Assembly (NCBI GenBank): GCA_011033025.1
Contig: WFMF01000621.1
Location: forward strand, 24,299 to 88,298
Length of the DNA: 64,000 bases
Direction of reading: 5' to 3'
DNA from: Beroe forskalii
Lineage: Eukaryota; Ctenophora; Nuda; Beroida; Beroidae
Shown here: positions 55,498 to 64,000 of the stretch, piece after piece
Layout of the letters: each line of letters starts with the position of its first letter
Numbering within the stretch: position 1 is the first letter of the stretch
Position numbers and translations under genes: made by a program
The notes under the pieces: generated by a model
What the model was told of the DNA's origin: nothing
Seen by the model: only the letters and a program-made list of their open reading frames with translations
The model's database searches: none

Positions 55498-56011
55498 AGC
55501 GAAAATTAGAAATGTGGATATCTCGGCTTCCTTTGGCGATACAAAGGTCAGCAATCAATCAAGAATGAGCATATTTGGTGGGGTAGAGCATAGTTTGAGG
55601 CCGCTTTTTCCATCGGCTTTGAAGATAATTGCTTAAAATTCAATTTTTCGTCACTTCTATGGAGTCAGCTAGATTTTCCATCATCCCTAAATTAGTGCAA
55701 TTAAAATGGTCTTATCAAGGCTTTTAAATTTAGAAATAGTTTCAATAATGGCATAAACCATCGTGCCAATCAATGATCAATGTCAAATTATTGGTTAATT
55801 ATTAATGGTGGCCAATCCTGTACCCAATATCGATTAATCCTCGTTGATTTGCCCCAGTTATTGTTAATTTGGGTAATTCAAGACTAGTCACAATTAAATC
55901 CATTATTTGTTTGTGAAATACAAGTCAACAAAAAACCTATATAACTGTCAAATTTTTGCTGCTTTTAGATATTACTGGTTGTTGGTTTTTCTGTAACGTC
56001 AATAATTTTAG
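55498..56011. other. FB4 interior, left part; nothing recognised
   Basis: AT-rich sequence up to a candidate exon. Confidence 0.45.
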
Positions 56012-56119
56012 ATCTTCGTAATAAAATTGTTGACCTGAAGTGTGGGCAGAAGAAAACGAAAGCCATTCTTCACGAGCTCAGTGATTCGGAAAAAGCCTTG
56101 ACAATGGCCCGTATGCAAT
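56012..56119 (+). CDS. Candidate exon inside FB4
   Basis: Acceptor AATAATTTTAG and donor GTAAGT. One frame is open, LRNKIVDLKCGQKKTK then AILHELSDSEKALTMARMQ. No family recognised. The donor lies at the end of an FB2 insertion. Could belong to a transposase of FB4 or a host gene; the call is weak. Confidence 0.35.
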
Positions 56120-58090
56120 GTAAGTAACTAGCTAGTAGTTACTAGGTAGTGACTAGGTAGTGACTCACTAGCTAGTTGTTACTAGGTAGTGACTAGGTAG
56201 TGACTAGGTAGTGACTACTAGGTACTAGGTAGAGGCTCAATTCCAGCTAAATATACGGGTATTCAGTGTTGAAATTTATTGGATTTAGTTCTACTTTTTA
56301 ATTCTATTTTTAAGAATACTTTCAAGTTAAAATCATTTCTCCTTCAACTGAAAATAAAATTAATTATTAAAAATCATAATTAATTCCAGCAGCGTCCAAA
56401 ATTACAGTTTTACCGTCAAAAAATCTAAAAATAGGTACAAATCATTGGTAGAAAGCTCGTTTAAAAATAATTTTTTCTTCTTGACGAAAATTAGCAATTA
56501 AATATTCAAAAATTCATAATTCTAGCAGCGTCCAAAAATTACAGTTTTACCGTCAAAATTTAAAAATACAAATCATTGGTAGAAAGCTCGTTTAAAAATA
56601 ATTTATTCTTCTTGACGAAAATTAGCAATTTAATATTCAAAATTCATAATTAATTCTAGCGTCCAAAATTACAGTTTTACCGTCAAAAAATTCTAAAATA
56701 GGTACAAATCATTGGTAGAAAGCTCGTTTAAAATAATTTTCTTCTTGACGAAAATTAGCAATTAAATATTCAAATTCATATTATTCTAGTAGCGTCAAAA
56801 TTACAGTTTGCAAAATTCTAAAAATAGGTACAAATCATTGGTGAAAATTAGCAATTTAATATTCAAAAATTCATAATTAATTACAGTTTACCGTCAAAAA
56901 ATTCTAAAACAGGTACAAATCATTGGTAGAAGCTCGTTTAAAATAAATTTTTCTTCTTGAGAAAATTAGCAATTAAATATTCAAAATTCATAATTAATTC
57001 TAGCAGCGTCCAAAAATTACAGTTTTACCGTTAAAAAACCATTTTTAAACAGGCTTTCTACCAATGATTTGAACTATTTTAGGGGTAAAACTAATTTTTA
57101 ATTTTTGGACGCTGCTAGAATTAATTATGAATTTTTGAATATTTAATTGCTAATTTTCGTCAAGAAGAAAAATTATTTTTCAAACGCTTTCACCAATGAT
57201 TTGTACCTATTTTTAGAATTTTTTGACGGTAAAACTGTAATTTTGACGCTGCTAGAATTAATTATGAATTTTTGAATATTTAATTGCTAATTTTCGTCAA
57301 GAAGAAAAATTATTTTTAAACGAGCTTTCTACCAATGATTTGTGCCTATTTTTAGAATTTTTTGACGGTAAAACTGTAATTTTTGGACGCTGCTAGAATT
57401 AATTATGAATTTTTGAATATTGAATTGCTAATTTTCGTCAAGAAGAAAAATTATTTTTAAACGAGCTTTCTACCAATGATTTGTACCTATTTTTAGAATT
57501 TTTGACGGTAAAACTGTAATTTTTGGACGCTGCTAGAATTAATTATGAATTTTTGAATATTAAATTGCTAATTTTCGTCAAGAAGAAAAAATTATTTTTA
57601 AACGAGCTTTCTACCAATGATTTGTACCTATTTTAGAATTTTTGACGGTAAACTGTAATTTTGGACGCTGCTAGAATTAATTATGAATTTTTGAATATTT
57701 AATTGCTAATTTTCGTCAAGAAGAAAAATTATTTTTAAACGAGCTTTCTACCAATGATTTGTACCTATTTTTAAATTTTTTTGACGGTAAAACTGTAATT
57801 TTTGGACGCTGCTGGAATTAATTATGAATTTTTTAATAATTAATTTGTATTTTTCGAATTGAAGGAGAAATGATTTTAACTTGAAAGTATTCTTAAAAAA
57901 TAGAATTAAAAAAGTAGAACTAAATCCAATAAATTTCAACACTGAATACCCGTATATTTAGCTGGAATTGAGCCTCTACCTAGTACCTAGTAGTCACTAC
58001 CTAGTCACTACCTAGTCACTACCTAGTAACCACTAGCTAGTGAGTCACTACCTAGTCACTACCTAGTAACTACTAGCTAGTTACTTACAT
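56120..58090. mobile_element. Foldback element FB2 copy 3, both arms
   Basis: Left arm begins GTAAGTAACTAGCTAG with the ACTAGGTAGTG minisatellite, then decayed 142-bp repeats. Arms meet near 57030; the right arm holds inverted repeats and ends CTAGCTAGTTACTTAC. Flanking bases on both sides are also inverted copies of each other for another 15 bp or so. Confidence 0.88.
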
Positions 58091-58131
58091 TGCATACGGG
58101 CCAGTATTTATCTATAGCTTTCGCAGTGTGA

Positions 58132-58293
58132 GTTCAATATCATAGACTTATTTTCTGCCAAATATTCTGTCGACTGTTCATGCCCCTACAATTCCGGGAC
58201 AATCCAGATGAATTGCACTCGTGGTTTAATCCAAAGAATGCGAAAAGTTGGAACTTTTTGTCTCGAGACACGAGACTTTTATTTCTTTCTAAG
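58132..58293 (+). CDS. Candidate exon inside FB4
   Basis: Open frame with PLQFRDNPDELHSWFNPKNA then WNFLSRDTRLLFLSK, ending at an AAG/GTTAGT donor. Upstream acceptor unclear. Composition looks protein-like but no family is recognised. Confidence 0.3.
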
Positions 58294-58299
58294 GTTAGT

Positions 58300-59160
58300 C
58301 TTTTTTACTTATATGTTAGCCACTGTTCGCCCAAGAAATGCATATCTTGCTTGTCTGTTTATTAGGAATTGTGCAATCATCGTTGTTTGGACTTTTAGAA
58401 ATGAAAACGATCCTGGAACACTCGAAACACACATTGTTCCATTTTTTCGCTTGATCCACAACCTTTATAGATAAATAAACACGCACCTATCGGGTCCATT
58501 TAAGGATACTTCCCGAGGGATCATCCATTATAAAATTTGACAGCTGCTTGCAATGTGACAATGCCATTGTACACGAACTGTTTGATCCTGAAACCATGTA
58601 AAGATGTATTTTAACCATTCTGTAGTAGTTGAGCATCTAGAACCCTCTGAAGTCTACAAAGACACTTGCCTGATCGGGTCCATATTGGTTTAGACCCTCG
58701 TCCCACGGGCTCGGGCCTAAATCGGATACATCCCTCGGGATTGCAAAAGTTTAGATTTTGACAGAGAGGAAAATAGGCTGATCAAAAAATTTAGGACTGA
58801 TGTTATTGGCCTGAATAGAATTAAAGTAGTAAGATAATTTCTCTCGCTCCCAGTTTTTTATGAGTTATGATTACGTCATCTGCATTCCTCTTTTTTATCC
58901 TTCCTGGCTCATCCTAGTTGAGGGTGAAGGAGCATTCTATAATCAGTTGTTAATTCAGAGTCTCAGGTGTTTCCGTGTTTACTTTAGAATGATTCTATTC
59001 TACCGTACTCATTTGAATGTTTTACCGAACTGATTGTGCTTTTTACCCCTCAGGCCCTCAACTCCTTTTCCTTGTTGATTTAGTTTTTTGATAATTTTCA
59101 CAGGATTTATTTTTTCTGATTTATGTTCACTTGATATCACTAATTGATTGATTTACACAG
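58300..59160. other. FB4 interior; nothing recognised
   Basis: AT-rich. GATCGGGTCCAT-like motif occurs twice (near 58489 and 58672), each followed later by CCCGAGGGAT or CCCTCGGGAT. Confidence 0.4.
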
Positions 59161-59261
59161 GATGGAATTCTAAGGATGTTTTACACGAAGATATCAAGTT
59201 CCAATCAATAACTGTTTGTCTTATTTGCTGTCCAACCAAAATAAAAATAAAAATAAAATCA

Positions 59262-59523
59262 TAATGGATGATGGCATTTTGCTCACTAGCAATCATCAAG
59301 TATTTTCTGTCAACATAACTTGGCATCGGTGGAAGTTTGCTCACAATGGATCTGTCTTTATAGCCTGGTCTGGTTTGTCTCGAATTGAAGTAGAAGGGCA
59401 ATCCCCCAGCTCGTATCATAAGACACTCTACCCACCTTTGAAAAATGTGACCTTTAAAGCAGAGATTTTTCCGAACTCAGACAAGGGGGAAACGAGATGT
59501 AATTGGTTGGATATACCATGCTA
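59262..59523 (+). CDS. Candidate terminal coding segment inside FB4
   Basis: From MDDGILLTSNHQVFSVNITW to CNWLDIPC and a TAA stop; 86 codons with plausible composition (WKFAHNGSVFIAWSGLSRIE). No acceptor is clear in this frame. No family recognised. Confidence 0.3.
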
Positions 59524-59856
59524 ACCACTCACTAGAGAATTATATGAGGATGACAGTCAATGAGGCGCAACTGATAAAAAGAAGCAATGCCAATGAAAAC
59601 TCACATCTTTGTTTGGGCCTCGTTGGCAATCTCGATCGTTTTTATTGTGATTCTCTTTGCTGTCTGTATGAAAATTACGTTTAGAAACACTGTGTTTATT
59701 CAAACATCTACAGTATAAACAGAAGCAACTATCATTACCTTTGCTGATTACATAAATGATAAAAATCTATGGCTTTGTTTACGAATCAAGGCTTCGGTTT
59801 TTTTTTAATTTTTTCTACAAATAGTACAACAAAAGTATTAAAATTTGCTGAGATTT
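59524..59856. other. FB4 interior, right part; nothing recognised
   Basis: AT-rich, no supported gene. Confidence 0.45.
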
Positions 59857-60688
59857 CATGCAGGGGTATGAAAAAGGGGTTAAAATGGAGGTTCCCTATA
59901 GAATATCTTGAGCAAGTTTTTCTTGGTGCAACTTTAGACTGTAAACGACTCAGAAATGTGTCTCCAATCATGAAAATGGTCAATTTACCTGCAGCATAGA
60001 GCCAAATTTAGCAGTACCACTTTTTTACCCCTTTGTGCTGAGCGAAAAAGGGTTTTTTGGGGATTATCTCGAAAACGGTTTGAGATAACGACTTGAAACC
60101 TTGATCCGCCCAACTAAATGTGACCATTGCGCTCATTTTAGACTGGTCGTTGACCTCTCTATCTCAAAAGGAAGCGGAGATATCCCAATTTCAAATTTTC
60201 GCTTACACGGGGGTACGAAAAAGGGGTAAAAATGGGGGTTCCTTATGGAATATCTTGGGCAACTTTTTTTGGTGCAACTTTAGACTATATGCGACTCAGA
60301 AACGTTTCTACAATTACAAAAATGGTCAATTTGCCTGCAGTAGAGCCACATTTAGCAGTACCACTTTTTTACCCCTTTGCGCTTAGCGAAAAAGGGGCTT
60401 TTGGGGATTATCTCGAAAACGGTTCGAGATAACGACTTCAAACCTTGACCCGCCCAACCAAATGTGGGCATTGCGCACATTTTAGACTGGTCGTTGACCT
60501 CTCTATCTCAAAAGGAAGCAGAGATATGGCCTCTTAAAGCTTTACCCGACGCGTGGGTAAAAAAGGGGTAAAAAATCAAGGTTCCCCAAGGATTTTCTTG
60601 GGCAACTTTTTTTTGGTGGTTCTTGGGCCTATGGACTACCGAATTCCGTTCTAACATCTTTGGGAGGATTTAGTTCACGGGGGGTTAT
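59857..60688 (-). repeat. FB4 right arm (terminal inverted repeat, about 830 bp)
   Basis: Reverse complement of 54673-55497 with few differences, for example CTCTATGCTGCAGGTAAATT matched by AATTTACCTGCAGCATAGAG. The outer end is GGATTTAGTTCACGG then GGGGTTAT. No target duplication is apparent. Confidence 0.88.
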
Positions 60689-61244
60689 GGATCAATCCCT
60701 TACTAATAGTCGTTACTTATTTTAATGATCTCGTTTTGAAATAAAATAAGGTCAACGAACCATTGAGCAGCTTTTCTAACCTGTAAAGAGTGGTGTTCTT
60801 ATTGCTTGTCCCCATTTGGAAGAGTCGTGGGTGTTCACGTGCTGTAACAGCGAGGTCCCAAACGTTTATGTTAGTCCCTGGGTTTAGTTGCTTTTTACAA
60901 GGGGCAACACGTTCATTCGGAGACACATGGCCAGTTTGAAGTCTCCATGGTAACGCGTCATGGTCGTGATACATCTGCAATGGTTGTCGTGGTAAGAGTT
61001 GTTAGTAATAACCGAATTAAGTTATTCACAATTTCATGTTTCCATATTGCTAGAAATCACGCAGTCACGCACGTGTAATCAAGCTAATCAAGGGCATTGT
61101 TTGGTTATTGTGAGTTCTGTTACTTCCGATAAACTTACTGCTAAGTGGAGAGCATCCCGCTTGCTGAGCATCTCTTTCTCGTGATACTCCTCCCCCAAGT
61201 TGCACACAGCACAGACGAACCTCCGTCTCTCTCCGCAGAGCAGT
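60689..61244. other. No gene recognised
   Basis: Short minus-strand frame at 60717-60980 without support. Confidence 0.4.
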
Positions 61245-61996
61245 GAGGTGGAGACACAGGAGACACATGCCTGAAAACAGTGAGGTGGAGACACAGGTCT
61301 GAAAACAGTGAGGTGGAGACACAGGAGACACAGGCCTGAAAACAGTGAGGTGGAGACACAGGAGACACAGGTCTGCAAACAGTGAGGTGGAGACACACAG
61401 GAGACACAGGTCTGCAAACAGTGAGGTGGAGACACAGGAGACACAGGCCTGAAAACAGTAAGGTGGAGACACAGGAGACACAGGCCTAAATACAGAGAGG
61501 TGGAGACACAGAAGACACAGGCCTGCAAACAGTGAGGTGGAGACACAGGAGACACAGGCCTGAAAACAGTGAGGTGGAGACACAAGAGACACAGGTCTGA
61601 AAACAGTGAGGTGGAGAAACAGACGATACAGGCCTGAAAACTTTGAGGTGGAGACACAGGGGACACAGGTCTGCAAACAGTAAGGTGGAGACACAGGTCT
61701 GAAAACAGTGAGGTGGATACACACAGGAGACACAGGTCTAAAAACAGTGAGGTGGAGACACAGGAGACACAGGTCTGCAAACAGTGAGGTGGAGACACAC
61801 AGGAGACACAGACCTGAAAACAGTGTGGTGGAGACACAGGTCTGCAAACAGTGAGGTGGAGACACAGGCCTGAAAACAGTGAGGTGGATACACACAGGAG
61901 ACACAGGCCTGAAAACAGTGAGGTGGATACACACAGGAGACACAGGTCTAAAAACAGAGAGGTGGAGACACAGGTCTGAAAACAGTGTGGTGGAGA
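61245..61996 (+). repeat. Minisatellite, 37-bp unit with 28-bp variant, about 20 copies
   Basis: Unit GTGAGGTGGAGACACAGGAG followed by ACACAGGYCTGAAAACA; some copies lack one GAGACACAG block, giving 28 bp. Two overlapping 313-codon frames on the minus strand arise from the repeat and are not credible genes. Confidence 0.94.
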
Positions 61997-62238
61997 AAAG
62001 CACCAATCACCACGTGGAAGGATTTGCAACCCTCTTTATAGATTAGGTTATAACGGCTCTGACCTCTGTTTCATAGTTTTTACATTACAGTATAGGCATT
62101 CGATATTGTTCTAAAATCTTATAACCATGATACTATTGCTCGAAATTTAATAAGCACTGATCACTAGGTTGGGGTTATTAAGCTATTGGACGCTGTAATA
62201 AAGAAGCACACGTAAATTTGATTGAATCGTCTTTAATG

Positions 62239-62379
62239 TAGACTTCAGCTTATATTGAAAAATCAGTCGATGTATAATATCATTGCAATGAATTCTAAAG
62301 AATTGCTCTCTAGAGCAGTTCTTAGAATTCGCTTTGCAATAATATTTATATCGACTGATTGTGATCAAGCTGAAGTCTA
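62239..62379. repeat. Small foldback (MITE-like), 141 bp
   Basis: TAGACTTCAGCTT at left pairs with AAGCTGAAGTCTA at right. Nearly the entire element is palindromic around GCTCTCTAGAGC, with one mismatch-rich section. TA flanks both ends, compatible with a TA target duplication. Confidence 0.8.
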
Positions 62380-64000
62380 TAACAAAAGATAGTTTCTTCA
62401 AGATATTGTGGAGTTTATTGAATTTTAGATTTAGTTTGGTCGCAGAGTACCAGCATAGCTAAACTTAGAATTTCTAATTCTTCTCATCTCCTACCGACAT
62501 TCGCTCAATTTTGAATCCATTAGATTCGGCCAAAATCTGCCGAAGCTCATGTCAATACAAATAAAACTGGGTGGCTGTGAGTATGATTTTAGTTAGGCCC
62601 ACAGATCTACTACCAACTTACCAAATTATCAAGCTGCTCTTTAAAAATTCAACATGTGAAGGTTTGACATTACTTTCACGCTGCTGAAAATCAAATCCTC
62701 ATTAAATCACAAATAATTGAGGAGTTTTAGTTCTCCTTGATTCCATACATGTCTGAGTGATGTGTTTAAATAAGAAGAATAAGAGGTTAGTCGGTTGACA
62801 TACATTATCAGAGTTTTGACTTAGTAATGCATAATGATATGCAGTTTGTTACGAGTAGGAATACAAAATGAATAAGGGTTATCATCCAGTTTGTCCATTA
62901 ATCAGTGCAATTAACAATGAAGCTGCAGGCCCGGATTGTTAATTGACACGGTCAATGCATTAAGTCAGGTCTTCTTAACAGGCCAGAAACACTTAGATGG
63001 GCCAAAACTTCAAACTTTCGTGGTGGTGTTTGGAAAATTTTAAAATTTCTATTATTATTATCCTTTAAAATTTTCTAACCTAGATGCAGGTTTTTATGAG
63101 CCGTGTTGTAAAAAGGTTTTAAGCAGTTATTTACACATAATTGTTTGGTTTATAATGGGGCAGATTCAAGCTGAATACTTTTTTTCGATAAACTGAACTG
63201 AAACCCAACTCTTTCCCATTTATTAAATCTTTAAATGGAGGCCCATCGGACGCGTTCCTTGTGCGCCCATTTTTAGTCAATGTGTGAAAAATTCCACGAC
63301 AGCTTGATCATTAAACCCATTTTGGCCCCTTTTTTACCTAAAATTGCATTATATCATATTCTTTTCTATATTCTTTGACTGTCTCTTATGACTTTGAGCT
63401 CTTTAAACATGGTTTGGCCATACACTTGAATATTATTTAAAAAGCAAGACAGTGATGTCATGTCAAATGATTTTAAACTAATTATAAACAGAGAAACCTA
63501 AAAATAATATGGTTTAACAAGACTGATTGATATTTATATATACTTATTATTTTAAAATTTTTAGGATTCAATTCTAAAATTTATTTAAGATTTATTCTAA
63601 AATCTTTTTGATCTTCCCCATGGTGTCATTTTCCTCCACCGTCAGATTCATTGATCCATTGTCAACATTGTACGATTTTTTAGTCCAAAGGGGCTTCTTT
63701 AGGCTTTAATGAAAGGGGCAAGTTTTAAAATTTTAATGGGAAAAAAAGCATATGGGGCCCTTTTACCCTATATGGTCTTTTAAGGCAAATTAGGAAAGGG
63801 GTAAGGGGTTTATTGACATGTCTGAAAGGGCAGACTTGAACCATAATAGTTCAATTTTTTGTTCTGAAAGGGGCTACCTTGGGGGACTGTTCAACTTTTT
63901 TAAATTTATAAGGGGGTTTCAGTACGTTCTCTGCTAGTTGGTGGTCATGAGACCCCCGGGTTTAAAATTTTGAAAAGCTTTTCAAAATTTTTTTTCGGGT
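62380..64000. other. AT-rich end of window; nothing recognised
   Basis: Many short TTTAAAATTTT palindromes, no open frame or repeat shared with the rest of the window. Confidence 0.5.

Noticed and set aside
61065..62029. Two overlapping 313-codon frames on the minus strand, cysteine-rich repeats
   Set aside because: They are produced by a 37-bp minisatellite open in two frames; length variants shift frame between units and no start or splice context is credible.

Overview
The window is animal nuclear DNA, most likely from an invertebrate. The evidence is GT-AG introns in a conserved animal gene, small secreted-protein genes nested in its introns, a Penelope-like retroelement with a GIY-YIG endonuclease, a LINE-type ORF1, a long satellite array and many foldback repeats. 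I cannot name the phylum or species. Small homopolymer indels between repeat copies could be real or assembly error.

Layout. 1-7072: two Penelope-like elements (PLEs) head to head. The left one is cut by the window edge; the right one has a complete 999-residue ORF between direct repeats. 7073-16576: three copies (A, B, C) of foldback family FB1, built from hairpin clusters, 143-bp tandem repeats and a foldback centre. 16577-18363: a 5'-truncated, frameshifted PLE ending in a TA tract. 18838-19357: a tandem duplication. 19683-29390: about 27 copies of a 353-bp satellite. 29391-32925: small foldbacks and a fourth FB1 copy (D). 32926-34436: half of a second foldback family, FB2, which abuts a minus-strand gene for a secreted cysteine-rich LDLa-like protein (34437-36497).

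37384-53759 (+): the 3' half of a neuropathy target esterase gene (PNPLA6/PNPLA7 type). Exons were assigned from splice sites, unbroken phase and the catalytic motifs GGGGARG, GTSIG and DGG. The 5' half (membrane anchor and cyclic-nucleotide-binding domains) was not found. Its introns hold a LINE-like ORF1, a third foldback family (FB3), a full FB2, two solo relatives of the satellite, and two minus-strand genes of one small secreted four-cysteine family, one of them with two domains.

54673-60688: a fourth foldback family (FB4) with arms of about 830 bp; inside are another FB2 copy and three weak candidate exons. 61245-61996: a 37-bp minisatellite. 62239-62379: a small foldback. The rest is AT-rich with nothing recognised.

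The main themes are an esterase gene whose introns are crowded with nested genes and repeats, and several unrelated foldback families whose arms are themselves tandem arrays.
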